Below, in pieces: positions 11,784-23,085 of a stretch of DNA of 64,000 nt (position 1 is its first letter; each line of letters begins with the position of its first letter). Source of the stretch: Plantago major (taxonomy: Eukaryota > Streptophyta > Magnoliopsida > Lamiales > Plantaginaceae). Under the pieces are notes generated by a model. The model worked only from the letters and a program-made list of their open reading frames with translations. It was not told the DNA's origin and searched no databases. Both the position numbers and the translations under genes were made by a program. The DNA lies in the NCBI GenBank assembly GCA_026545765.1, contig CM048841.1, forward strand, positions 64,183,354-64,247,353, read 5' to 3'.

Positions 11784-11939
11784 TGTTAGAGAATAAATGT
11801 ACAAGAGTTAGTATTGGGTTAGAATCATATAATCATATGCTCTGTTTCTAGAAACTTTATATTGTATAAATACACGTCAGATTTCTTATTATCACATCAA
11901 AATAAACCCTATTCTCTTATTCTCTATTTTCTCTTAACA
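11784..11939 (+). repeat. 5' LTR of the 3.6-kb Copia element
   Basis: 156 bp from TGTTAGAGAATAAATG to CTTAACA. A TATA-like 'attgtataaataca' is at about 11862-11875. It differs from the 3' LTR mainly by a missing 'ggcccaactgttatgggctc' block. Followed by 'gatatcagaacc', a diverged primer-binding region. Confidence 0.85.
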
Positions 11940-14900
11940 CGTTATTAGCACGATATCAGAACCTGAAACCGTCTGTCATAGCCCTTCGTATTTATCTCGA
12001 TCTTCCATAAGAGCAAACGGACCTTATTCCTTACGAAATAAAACGTCTTTGGAATTCCTTGAGCAATCCTTACGATATCATGTTGAAAGTCCAATGTGGA
12101 AATAGACACGAGCCAGCTTTCTTTAAGAAATTGGTTGTACAGGGAGTATTTCTTTCATCACAATTTTAATTACTCAAATGTAAAATTCATTCATTCGTAT
12201 TCATGCACGCATTGATTTTGTGACTATATTTTTATAGCATGTACCTGAGCATTGTCAACTCCAAGTTTCTATCGATAAAGACATCTTCTCAGAATCGAAG
12301 GGTAGTATTTATTGGAGATAAGTATTATTTTGTTTATTCAATTCTTCATTCTTATTATATATTATCTGGAATATTGAATGAATCTACCATATTTCCTAAA
12401 GTGGATATGTGATAAAAAACATCATAGACTGAAAGTGGTCAAGAATTGATGATTGAGGATTTATAAAATTCCAAAGAAGTATGAATGACCAACCGGTGTT
12501 GTTGGGATATATCATGCACACCCATATTAAGAATGGTGGTGATGCAAAGAAAGTGTGAAATAACCAACCGGCGTAGTTGGATATATGAATGATCAAAATC
12601 ACTTATGTTGTGGAATAACCAACCGGCGAAGTTGGGATATAAAAAATATTCAAATTATTTATGTTGTGAGACAATTACTGATGATGATATGCTAGAAAAG
12701 CATACACTATTTTCTATGCCTCGAATATGCTATACGGTAGCAATATTATGAAAAAAAAGGCATGCGTCATTGCGTGAGACAAATATGACATATACGAGGC
12801 AAACGAAGCCAAAATATGTTTAAATGATAGTGTTGGATGATATTGCATCAACACATCACATGACTACTTGTCAATGATAAAAGCATGCATTGAGTAAGCT
12901 TGTCATATCTCGTGAGATATATATGATTACCAACATGAAATTGGTAAATATTAATGGTGCCATGAACATTTGAGGGGAGCATTATATTGCAAATGCTCAA
13001 GTTTATATATACCCTCTAGATATGGATTATGTCGAGAGAAGAAATAACGAAAGTGTATGGCTTGATTTCATCATCATACAAGAGCTTGAACTCTAACAAA
13101 ACTGTGTTCAATAAAATATATTAGACTAAATTTTCAAAGGAATTGATATGATTAGTCTTGCCAAATATGAAAGGCACATTAATTGTGTCCGAATGTCACA
13201 TTATTAAAAGGCCAAATTCAAGTGATGTATAAGAGATGATCTCGATGTGAAAAATTAGACCATTCGGGTATAAGTCCCCGTTGTTGTGAAATATGAAGTT
13301 TCCGTATAATTATGTGCTGAAAGCTTTCTCATGTTGTAATTATTCTTATGGCAAGACACAACATTGAGATGAAGCATGATTATTGAGATCTTGAAATGAG
13401 CAAAAGTCACACTTTTAAAGTTGACATTTATTGATATATAAGTGGGCGGAAACCCACAAGTATGATCTCCAATTTGAGGGCAAATTTATTTTCAGCACAA
13501 GAAATCCAACTGTGCAAATATATTGACTCCTTATCATATTGTTATTCGCAGAGAACTAATGCGTGAAGCATACCAGATGGTAGTATGCATATATGATTAT
13601 CTAAGATGGGCATGTAAATTTCTATTTTGAGCCCTTATTACTAGTATGAGCTAGTTTTTCCCAGCTTAGGGGAGGAAGAACATGAGGAAGATGGTAAAAA
13701 CAAATTCGTAGAGCGAATTGATCCCAATATGTTTGAAAGTTTCGAAATTGAACTAAAGATTCAGCTTCATGTTACTATATCAAGATATGTTCAAACATGA
13801 AACTTTATTATTTGAATGTTAACCCGCTATGACCCTATATTTTGAGGCATATAGAGTTGCATATTGATTATAGAATGACATGTGTTGAACATTGAGATAT
13901 CTTGCCAATTGTACTAGTGATTCTCAGTGAAATACGGTTCCAATGCTAAGTGCAATACAAAAGGATTGGCAAGAAAATGCAGTTGGTACTCTTGAGGAGT
14001 ATTGAATTCCATGAATGGCATGGATATCTGAATTAAAATAGATGTCCTATATGAAAGAAAGTGGTACCTCCAAACAATATTCAGATATCGATGATCAGTC
14101 TTGACATGAACAAAAATCTAGAAAAGAGATTTGTTATACCGGTACACTTGGAACCGAGAGATTTATAAGCATATGCGAAATCGATGGACATGTAAATGGG
14201 GATCTTACATGTGAGTCCATTCGATGACATCATGATGATGATGATAGAAAATGAGCTCATGGACTTGAGGTCCTTATAATCAAACGAATTTGAAATCCAG
14301 AACGGATTGGCATATATACATATCGTATGATTTGAGAAAGTTCAATGAGGGGAGATATCATCTCCGGAACTGAGTCCCGAAAAGAGACTAAATGTATCAT
14401 GTCAGCGAACATGGATTGAATAAGGAAAGTTCTTGAAGAACGTTTCATTTATGTAAACACTTGTGAATAGTATTATTGGTTACACCGATGTTAGCTCAAC
14501 CTGAAATTTGAGCAAGTAAGAGAATATTACAAGGAGTATTCTTAATATCCTTGAGATTCACATGGTCCAGAAGTACTACAGTCATAAAAGTTGGGCTATC
14601 AAGAGCTACATTATTCCTTAGTTCTTACTATACCTCCTGAAGAAGGTACATGAGTTAATGGCAGTCAAGCAACATCGACTATTTTTGCGCATTCCATGAG
14701 AAATGGTTGCACTCTTTTTCCCTTTCTAGGTTTTTATCCCATTGGGTTTTTCCTAGCGAGGTTTTTAACGAGGCAACATTATAGGCGCATATATATCTCC
14801 ATGATTGTGAAACTGTTTGGTAAAGATAAGAGTTATGGATTTGTTGGATATATTTACAATATTATGGATTGATGTTATGGAACATTGAAACTATATGATG

Positions 14901-15258
14901 TTTCAAGTGTTTGGAAAAGTTCTTCCTGAAGAAGACAATGCATATATTATAGAAGTTCTTCTACGTCATTATCTATGAGAAGAAGATTCCATCGAAGTAC
15001 AACATATTTGAAGATTTGCTCAACCACATCACATCCGACATCATCATTTCGGAAGTTAGTTTGGAAGATTGGAATTTGCAGTAGTTCGAAGAAGTACAAT
15101 GATACATCAATTAGGGGAGATGGATACGTACTGCACTCTTTTTCCCTTAACTGAGTTTTTATCCCATTGAGTTTTTCTTAGTAAGGTTTTTAATGAGGCA
15201 GTATTCCCACAGCGTATCAAGTATCAACGATCACCAACTCATGTTCATTTAAGGGGAG

Positions 15259-15425
15259 TGTTAGAGAATAAATGTATAAGAGTTAGTATTAGGTTAGAAC
15301 TGTTATAGGCCCAACTGTTATGGGCTCTCTAGAAGCTTCTTTATATTGTATAAATACATGCTTGTACTCTCTTATTATCACATCAAAATTAACCCTATTC
15401 TCTTCCTTTCTATTTTCTCTTAACA
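15259..15425 (+). repeat. 3' LTR of the 3.6-kb Copia element
   Basis: 167 bp, same ends as the 5' LTR, next to the polypurine tract and followed by TGTAT, the second copy of the target duplication. Confidence 0.85.
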
Positions 15426-15527
15426 TGTATAAAGTAGTAGATAGATTTTTCATTTAAGGGATGTGAAGATGAAGTTGGGACGATCCAAAATAGAATGCGA
15501 GAAGATGAAGCTAGGACGGAGGGAGTA

Positions 15528-16317
15528 TTAATTTACAGGGTACTTTCTGAATTTGTAACCTTGAACTTAATTTGTAACCTTGAACTTAGACTCATTTGTT
15601 TGTATTCTAATTCCATGTCCAAATTTAGTACTATGTCCTGTTCTGGATTTGACACTCTTTTCGACTTAAAACATTTTTTGCTTCGAGAAAACATATATCT
15701 CTGCACGATTCAGATTTTTTCTAATCAACAAAATTTATCCTACATGAGGATGAGGAGGTTCGAGTGAGCTCTCTTCAAACAAAGAAAATGCATTTGTTTG
15801 TATTACCACGGTAGACATGTAACAGAATTTTTCTCTAGTCTTAATTCTTCATGTATTTACGTCATCACTTTCCCTTAGTATTGAATTCTTGATCTCATCT
15901 TATGGAGCTTCAAGCTTTCCCTCCTCGATCGATTCAAGCAATTAATCCAGGTACCATTTTTTACCTAGAAGGTTCTTAAAAAAATTACTATCAATATGAA
16001 ATTGAATTAAGAGGATCACAGTCAGACAAATTCTTAACCTTTCACATACTACTCGTTGCTCCATCTTTAATGGAGGAACCTTTCCGCATTATATAATAGA
16101 AATAAGCCTCTATCTGGTAAACAATTTGAATTCACGTTTTTATCCCTCGAAGGTGTTCATTTGATTATACATGGTTCATCTATATTTCTCTATTATGCAC
16201 CAAAATTTGATTATGTAGTTTTTGTTGTGATGCCTTATTTAGTTTGAATTACAATCAATCCATTTCAGTAAATTTGTTGAGTATGGACCTTGCTCTATTC
16301 TACGAAAATAGTGTAAA
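15528..16317. other. Intergenic DNA, nothing recognised
   Basis: AT-rich sequence between the split MITE and the foldback element. An ORF at 15495-15767 has no recognisable domain and starts inside the MITE. Confidence 0.4.
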
Positions 16318-16868
16318 TGACACAAATGGTCCTAGAGTTTGGGGGCCTGACATACGCAGTCCCACGTTTCGATAGGGCGTCACATTTAGTCTCAGAGTTC
16401 TATTTTACTGGGACTTTTGACTTAATTTGTTGACATGACACTTAATTGACTAAATAGATACACGTCATCACATTCATGTCAGCTCCAACAAAAAAAAAAA
16501 AAAAACATATGAATTAAGCTAGTAAAAGATCACAAAACATTCCGTAGCAAAAACATATAAAAACAATCAAACAATATGTTATGTTTGATTGTTTTTATAT
16601 GTTTTTCCTCCTAGATGTTTTGTGATTTATTTGCTAGCTTAATTTATATGTTGCTCTATTTTTTTTCTCCTAAAAATTATTTTTCCTTTTTTTTAATAAT
16701 AAAATTATTATTTTTTGGTGGGAGCTGACATGGATATGATGATGTATGTCTATTTTGTCAATTAAGCGCCATGTCAGCAAATTAAGTCAAAAGTCCGAGT
16801 AAAATGAATCTTTGGGACTAAACATGACACCCTATTGAAAGCGAGAGTGTGTATGCCAGACCCACAAA
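16318..16868. mobile_element. Foldback element with long inverted arms
   Basis: Left arm about 16320-16495 and right arm about 16722-16868 are reverse complements at moderate identity (for example 'acttttgacttaatttg' against 'aaattaagtcaaaagt', 'gtcagctcc' against 'ggagctgac'). Between them is an inner palindrome (about 16515-16655) around 'acaatatgttatgtttgatt'. The whole 550 bp can fold into one long hairpin. The right tip is less clear because the sequence drifts into the next segment. No coding capacity. Confidence 0.8.
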
Positions 16869-16889
16869 TGTTAGGATTGTTGAGTATGA

Positions 16890-17360
16890 TTTAAGTTTTA
16901 TTAAAGTCGTTTGGAATAAGACGGACGAAGCGGGACGATCTTAGACGAATGAAACAAATCGGAACTACGTTTCCTTGTAACGAAGGTTTGTACCTCGGAT
17001 GCCGACCTACAGGACTAAATCCGAGGTCCAGATAAATGATAACCTTGGGAGGCATTAAGGGAGTATACCGATCTCCGAAGGCACTATCTGACCCTCAAGC
17101 AGATTCTCTCTGGCAGGTCCGAGCCTAGACCTTATTGATGATTCTCCATGCCTGCTTCCGGGAGACGTGTCATCAAAGGACACAACCCTGAATTTTATGG
17201 AAGTTGGTCCTCCGGCCATCTCTATAAATAGGCCCCATTTACTCCTTCTACAAGTAAGTCATTTATTACTTTTCAACTACTTTCTCTGAATAGCTCCGAG
17301 GTTCAGGTTGAATCACCACCCAATTTATTCGAGGCAAACCGATCAAAAAGAGATCTAACA
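16890..17360 (+). repeat. LTR-like fragment with TATA box
   Basis: This segment has a GA-rich, less AT-biased composition than its surroundings, a clear TATA (tctataaata, about 17221) followed by 'ggccccatttac', and an end CTAACA at 17355-17360. These resemble a retrotransposon LTR. A start at TGTTAGG (16869) would give matching ends, but that base run also aligns with the foldback arm and no target duplication is seen, so boundaries are uncertain. Confidence 0.35.
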
Positions 17361-17499
17361 CTCGCTTTTGTTACTGCACTCATTGCCCAAAATTAGTGCA
17401 TCATTCTTTCATTTATACATTGCCTTTTAATGATGAATGGAGTGTTAAGGATCAGTGGGACCTTGTTTAACTCGTAATATTCTCATATCTGGAAGCAAA

Positions 17500-18281
17500 T
17501 GTTGGATTTTTTTTTTTAAAATTAAGGTGTATTTAGTGTCTTTAATTACTCAATTCGGATTGAAGATGAATGATAAATTAATGCACAAATAGACCGCTTG
17601 TAATTATTAACACGAAAGTATTCGCAATGAAGTTGCGATAAATTCTGACAAAATAAACGCAAATATATAGATAAAAAGGTGTTGAAGAAGAGGTTTGAAC
17701 TTGGTACCTCATGAAACACCTTGGAAGGTTGTTGAATCAAGGAAAAGGAAAATTGCAAAAAGTTGTGACTCTTGGGGCTTGAACCCGCAACTAGACTATT
17801 GGCAAGGTTGTGACATACCACTTAAGCTACACATCAATTTGTGAAGAAATGTTGGTCAAATTCTATTGTGTCCTTTCGAATACAAAGTTGTGGTTCAACT
17901 ATTGCGTCTTTTCCTTTCAACCTTTGGATATCTATATATAGGCTCCCCTACTTCGTTTTTAATAGTGAAATTAATCCATCCAGATTATTATCCACCCATT
18001 ATCTATGTTGATACTTGACGGGTGTTGGATGTACTTCAATTATAAATCTATTATTGTAGTAATTCGCCGAGTTAGTTGTTCAAGTGCTTGAACTCTAATT
18101 CACTACTGCTGTTCTATGTTGGGAGACTATTTGTTACGTAAACCGTGAGCACCAGAGCGGGACAAATAAAGTCTTAAGGACCGAGGGCTACCCTCTGCTC
18201 AGTAGTATAAACATTTTGTTTTGTTTTGTGTTGTGTTCTAGATATTCATTTTCGACATTTATATGTGAAATTCACCCAACA
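17500..18281 (+). repeat. 5' LTR of the split Copia element
   Basis: 782 bp from TGTTGG to CCAACA, a 6-bp inverted end. It contains a tRNA-like stretch on the minus strand (17765-17835) and a TATA (atctatatatagg, about 17929). The ORF at 17546-17821 (-) lies wholly in it and recurs in the other LTR copy; I do not regard it as a gene. Confidence 0.88.
17763..17836 (-). ncRNA. tRNA-like sequence with A and B boxes inside the LTR
   Basis: On the minus strand, TAGCTTAAGTGG fits the pol III A box and GGGTTCAAGCCCC the B box, at the spacing found in a tRNA of about 73 nt. The acceptor arms do not pair well, so it is not a working tRNA gene. It could be the head of a tRNA-derived SINE of about 300 bp inserted into the LTR long ago, or part of the LTR itself. 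The other LTR copy has the same sequence at 27807-27880. Confidence 0.5.
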
Positions 18282-21002
18282 ACTTAAGACTTATTTTGGT
18301 TCGTGGGAAGTGTTAGAAGATGACTACAAGATGGTGTCCATTCGGAAATGAAGTTCGCGTGCGGCAAAATCTGAACAGTGGACACAAAATTTGGTTCTGT
18401 GTTCGTACGTAGATGGCTGATCATCATACGGTGTGCATCCTATATTAACCGGGTACTGTGTCCTTAATTTTTAACTTTAAGGATTAAGTTTGTGTTGTAT
18501 GCTATTGTGGTGCAAATGATTGGTTAATCTGTGATTACTTGGTGCCTTTTCTTTTTGGCTGCAATAGTATCCAATTGGTGCTTTGCCGTTTTGATTGGAA
18601 TTTAGTGTGTGCCTTGATATTTTTGGAACCTTTTCAGTAGACCAACACTAATGTGCGTGTTGAGTATTTTACTTTTGCACTGGTTCATGTATGATCTGAA
18701 CTATGATATCTCTGTTATCATTTTGCGTTCCTTTTAATTGCCTTTTATACTCTCTCGGTTATTTTGGTACCTGATCATTCTTCTTTACACATCTGGTTAA
18801 TTTTACAAGTTCATTATGATAGTATGGCGTGGTTAGTTCCATTTTTTGTTGGAATTTTAATTTTGTATTATGAAGTTGCTTTTGATACAATATTGTGGCC
18901 TTAGTTTCACGTACTTGTTTCTCGTTGAACTTTGATAGTACGTGCATGCTGAAAACTTGTTGTGATTTTAACCTGAAACTTGAGAAGAGTTGAAGACAAT
19001 TATTTGTTCTCATGTCATTGCATTGTGAAGTTGCATTATATGCTTGTTTTGGTTCAATCATCTATTTGCTATATTACAAAAAGTATACAAACTATGTATG
19101 GTTATGTTTGTTTTTGTATGATGAGTTTCATTACATTTCGTTTATGTAATATTGTATGGTGATTGTGTATGTCGGCATATTCAATGCATGGGTACTTGTT
19201 GTGCATGAAGTACATGAGAAATTCTTCCATAGTGTTGGAAGTGTGAATGAGACCTTTGGTCCATGCTTATCAGAATCAAGTATCATTCAAGTGAAGTCTT
19301 GTTATGCGGAAATTCTATTTCTAGGCATATGGAAAGGGCGACATTAAATGTGTAAAGTCTTGAATCTTCGTTCATGTGGTGACGGGAGCTTCACGCTCTC
19401 TAGTTGAGATTTAAAAGAGTCATCTCTCATGTGGGGGCGGTTTTGAATGCACATGAGACTGTTGGTGTTTGAATCTAGTTAGATATCAAGTGTTATTTAA
19501 GTGGATCCCATAATGCAAAAATTTTGTTTATCGGCATGAAAGCTCAGACCACGTTAAATATATAATGGCTTGAAGTTCTATAAATGTGGAAGGAGGGAAA
19601 TTCTTAAGGAATACTTCCAACATTTGGCACATGATAGCGCAAGAGCACGGTGTATCCAATACAAAGTTGTGCAAGTATGAATACTTGTGAATGTTCCCTC
19701 GTGGATGTTTCGAGGTGGAGAAAATATTTGGAAAATTTTCTTGAAGAACATTGGTTGGATTGTAGGTCCAAATTACGATTATTTCCAAATAGACAGTGTT
19801 ACCGGCATGGAATTAATCGATTGAACTACGGGTTCAAAGAATGCGATTTCAATTAAGACCATTGTGGTGGCATGGAATCGAGTGAATATCTTGTGTCTAA
19901 ACTGAATTCTTTGTGGTTTATTGAAGGTAAAACCTAGTTGAAAAGAATTCTCTTTAGTTGGAGACAATAAAGAAATTATTGACTTATGAAACATGAGGTT
20001 TTAAGTCATGGAGATGCATATCCTTATGCACAAGGTACATGTTGAGTTCATGAGCATGATGGCTCAAAGAAATACTTCCTTATCGCTGTCATAACATATG
20101 AGTTTTCTCAGGCCGGCATGGAGAAACCATAGATTGTTAGTGAAGCATAGGTGGAAGTAAAATGTGGATTGATGTACACAATCACATGAGCATATGTTAA
20201 AGCACAACATGTCATATGGTTAGTCTATACTTTTCATCATAGACATAAGACCATTCGGCAGTTGATCTATAGATGGGTTATCACTATTGATTGTGTGAAA
20301 TCAAAGGATAACATGCGGATCCGCTAAACAAATGCAACGCCTAACTGATCATATAATCTGCCTATCTAGGGGAATGGGCTTAAGACCCACTCAATAAGGA
20401 AATTTACGGTGGCAACCCAACCATACTGACTGGAGATCCCAAGAATTTGGTTCAATGGGACAACTAAGCTGTAAAGGACCAGTACGTGCCTCCTGAAGTT
20501 TTGTACTTCGAGGTAAAAGCACTTAGGAGTTTTACTCCATTTGCGACATTCTCGTGAAAGACATTAAGTGCTCCTGCAGAAACGGGCGGAGGTTGAGTCA
20601 CTGAACTCTTAATGATCTCTGAAGAGATTCTTAATCTCTTTAGCTTACGAGCGGAGCATTGGCAGGATGCTCTTAGAACGAGGTCACCTATTTAAGTGTG
20701 AAGTTTAGGCCGCTTCAAACGTCAACACTTAAGAATCCGAGTGAGTCCACGACCTTTAATGGATGAAACAAAGGAATGAGGCAATAAGGAGAATTATTGT
20801 GTTGATATCATTGTCTTGGTTTACACAAAACGCTGACCGGTTTAATGCACCACGTCCACCGTGTGGCAAGTAAATCCGATGGTATTCTACTAGGGACGAT
20901 TCAATGTCAATGACAATCGATCCCGATGCAATATGATTTTCCGCTGGAAAACTGAAGTGTGTGAAGCACGTGTGTGCATGAATTTTCATTCACGTGGAGG
21001 AT
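18282..21002 (+). pseudogene. Decayed interior of the split Copia element
   Basis: No open frame longer than about 100 codons. The downstream third has recognisable Copia tail structure (about 20270-20420), including a diverged form of the family phrase that ends in a MGLK-like tail, followed by a long untranslated region before the 3' LTR. gag and protease cannot be located. ORFs at 18759-19061 (-), 19156-19347 (+), 19528-19788 (-) and 20756-20989 (-) are not conserved phrases. Confidence 0.6.
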
Positions 21003-21050
21003 TGTTGGAATTTTTTAATTAAAGTGTGTTTAGTGTCTTTAATTACTCAA
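21003..21050 (+). repeat. 3' LTR of the split Copia element, first piece
   Basis: 48 bp starting TGTTGGAATTTTTT, matching the first 50 bp of the 5' LTR, ending ...TTACTCAA. The LTR continues without base loss at 27598 (TTCGG...), after the Helitron. Confidence 0.88.
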
Positions 21051-21579
21051 CTAGTACTAACCCGTGGCGATGCCACAGTATAGTTTACTTTTAATAATAA
21101 ATTGAAATGTGGGGATTAAATAAATTAATCGAAAACAAAAAGATAGTCAAAACTCCCTGTAGACAACGTTGGTCGTGGTGTCGGTCGGTAGTCATTCTTC
21201 ATCCAATATTATATCATTGAGTGTTTACTTATGTTTAGAAAATGTAAAAATAGGGTCCTTCCATACCCGACTTGTTAATTAGTAACATGTACATGTTTTG
21301 TTACAAAAAAATCTATCCCTTAAGCGGAACCAAAATAAAATACAAAAGTATACAACACAGTCAATAGGGTTGTTCCCAACAATCTCGCGGTGATATGTGG
21401 TCACCCTACCACACACACACACAAATATTATACAAACGTAATTTCACATGTCACGGTTGTTTTTTCCAACCCACCGGTTCCCAGCAACCCCGCAGTGGTA
21501 TGCGTCACCCCACCAAAGACACAAAAATTATTATTCTACGAACATAATTTTACATGGTACAGTTGTCCCCCCGGGGCCC

Positions 21580-21970
21580 GGTATGGATGAAGAAAGTAAA
21601 GAGAAGATAGAAGAGAGTTTCCCCGCCTAGAGAGTATACCGGACCCCCCCCCCCCCCCCCGGCACGTCATGGAGATCAAGAAAGTACAAAGAAGATCGAA
21701 TACATTTTCCCTGCCTAGAGAGTATCAGCTGATCCCCGCCCTCCCCGACTCGTTATGGAGATCAGGAAAGTAGAGAGAAAATCTAAGAGAGTTTCCCCAC
21801 TTAGAGAGTATCAGATTCCCCAGGCTCGTTATGGAGAGAAAAGATCTAAGAGAGTTTTCCCACCTAGAGAGTATCAGATCCTCCAGGGCCGTTATGTATC
21901 AAGAAAGTAGAGAGAAGATCGAAAAGAGTTTCCCTGCCTAGAGAGTATATGTAGCCCCCCCCCCCCCCCC
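21580..21970 (+). repeat. Minisatellite, five units of 63-86 bp
   Basis: Units begin near 21582, 21669, 21755, 21831 and 21894. Core blocks are 'atggagatcaagaaagta', 'gaga(a)gatc(g/t)aa(g)agagttt' and 'cctagagagtat'. Two units carry homopolymer C runs (about 21643-21660 and 21956-21970). The variation in length comes from loss of the middle and of the C-rich tail. Confidence 0.88.
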
Positions 21971-23017
21971 AAAAAAAAAAATGTAGTTTTTACTAACTTA
22001 ATCATAAAATGTTGTGGTCGGGTCTTGTAACAAATGTATGGAACGCGTTCGAGTATATACCAGACCGGACCTGAACATCATTATTTCGAACGGGGTTGGA
22101 ATTCGGGTTGGATAGAACCAGTCCTTCCGGCCAGATATCGTAGAGAAGAGAAACCTTATACCTCATCCTACCGATCGAATCATATACATAAAGAAAAGGA
22201 AAGTGAAAGTCTTCACATGTAAAAAGTTGTTGATAGACATGTAAAGATCAACACACCACCAATTAGCTCACGTGGAAGATTAGTTGAAGGAACCATGTCA
22301 AGCATAGATCTAAAGGTCCTCCAATCTGAATTCATGCCCATTAAGAAAATTAGTGTGTGGGTGGCGATTTTGATGTAATTATGGGATTTAGAAGATTTGA
22401 TTGATCACGTTTATAAATAGTTGTAAAGGTTGAATATCATTGGCAGAATTATGTAACCAAAATTAGATTAAAGTTGTAAAGGTAACGGAACCAAATACGC
22501 ATCAACTTGGCATCAAAAATAAATTTACCCTGATTATAATTGTTTTGTAATTTTTTAATCTAAAAAAATAAAATAATTTCTCACATTGATTTGAGGCCAA
22601 AGTACCATAGCTAGAATTGATAATAAAAATTGGTTTTTATAATATATGGATAGATCTCATCTTCACATGCCTAAAAATTGAAAATTAATTTATTACTTTA
22701 TTCTTTACCTTCTCACCTCTTCTATTTTATTCACTATCTCCTATGACTATTCATTATTTTTCATACATAAGTATTTAGAGAAAAGTTGAATCCTAAATTC
22801 AAAAATAAAAAAAAAAAAAACTGTAGAGAGAGTTAATACAACTTAAAATGTATTTCTTTTTACTTTAATTTTGTATTAGAAAATGTCCAAGTAATTAGAA
22901 AGCGCTCCAAGTATCATTTATGCACATGCGGATCATGTGTGCTTCAAAGTAAACCATCAACTTTAGAATATAGTAGAAAAATATACGAAAGTGCCAGAAT
23001 AACCGAAGTGTGCAAAT
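21971..23017. other. Helitron interior without recognised genes
   Basis: Poly-A follows poly-C at 21971. A stretch near 22680-22790 resembles Stowaway interior sequence in reverse. The ORF at 22034-22222 has no recognised domain. Nothing else supported. Confidence 0.4.
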
Positions 23018-23026
23018 GATATGGTC

Positions 23027-23067
<41 letters not shown>

Positions 23068-23085
23068 TATACACACGACCATATC
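23018..23085. repeat. Perfect-ended hairpin around a (TA)n run
   Basis: GATATGGTCGTGT on the left is matched by ACACGACCATATC on the right, with a (TA)n microsatellite of about 40 bp between. It can extrude as a cruciform. Confidence 0.85.

Larger units (their letters stand above)
11784..15425 (+). mobile_element. Decayed Ty1/copia retrotransposon with short LTRs
   Basis: Complete outline: 5' LTR 11784-11939, interior 11940-15258, 3' LTR 15259-15425, and target duplication TGTAT (11779-11783 and 15426-15430). A polypurine tract (AAGGGGAG, 15251-15258) abuts the 3' LTR. Just before it is the plant Copia tail 'gcactctttttcccttaact', present twice (about 14709 and 15149). Coding capacity is gone; only scattered stretches resemble the end of Copia RNase H (TS..FRKLVWKIGI-like near 15035-15080). 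Spacing of LTRs and length of 3.6 kb indicate internal deletion as well as point decay. Confidence 0.85.
11638..15525. mobile_element. Stowaway MITE split by a Copia element
   Basis: Left part 11638-11783 begins CTCCCTCCGTCCC after a TA; right part 15426-15525 ends GGACGGAGGGAG before a TA. The two parts join to one roughly 245-bp MITE once the Copia element and one copy of its target duplication are removed. Interior blocks 'aataaagtaggagat' are shared with the MITEs at 33914 and 51412. Confidence 0.85.

Noticed and set aside
16869..17360. A clean solo LTR with TGTTAG...CTAACA ends
   Set aside because: The left end overlaps the foldback arm and flanks ACAAA and CTCGC show no target duplication. 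Kept only as an LTR-like fragment.
17763..17836. A functional tRNA gene
   Set aside because: A and B boxes are present but the acceptor stem does not pair and it sits in an LTR that is repeated.
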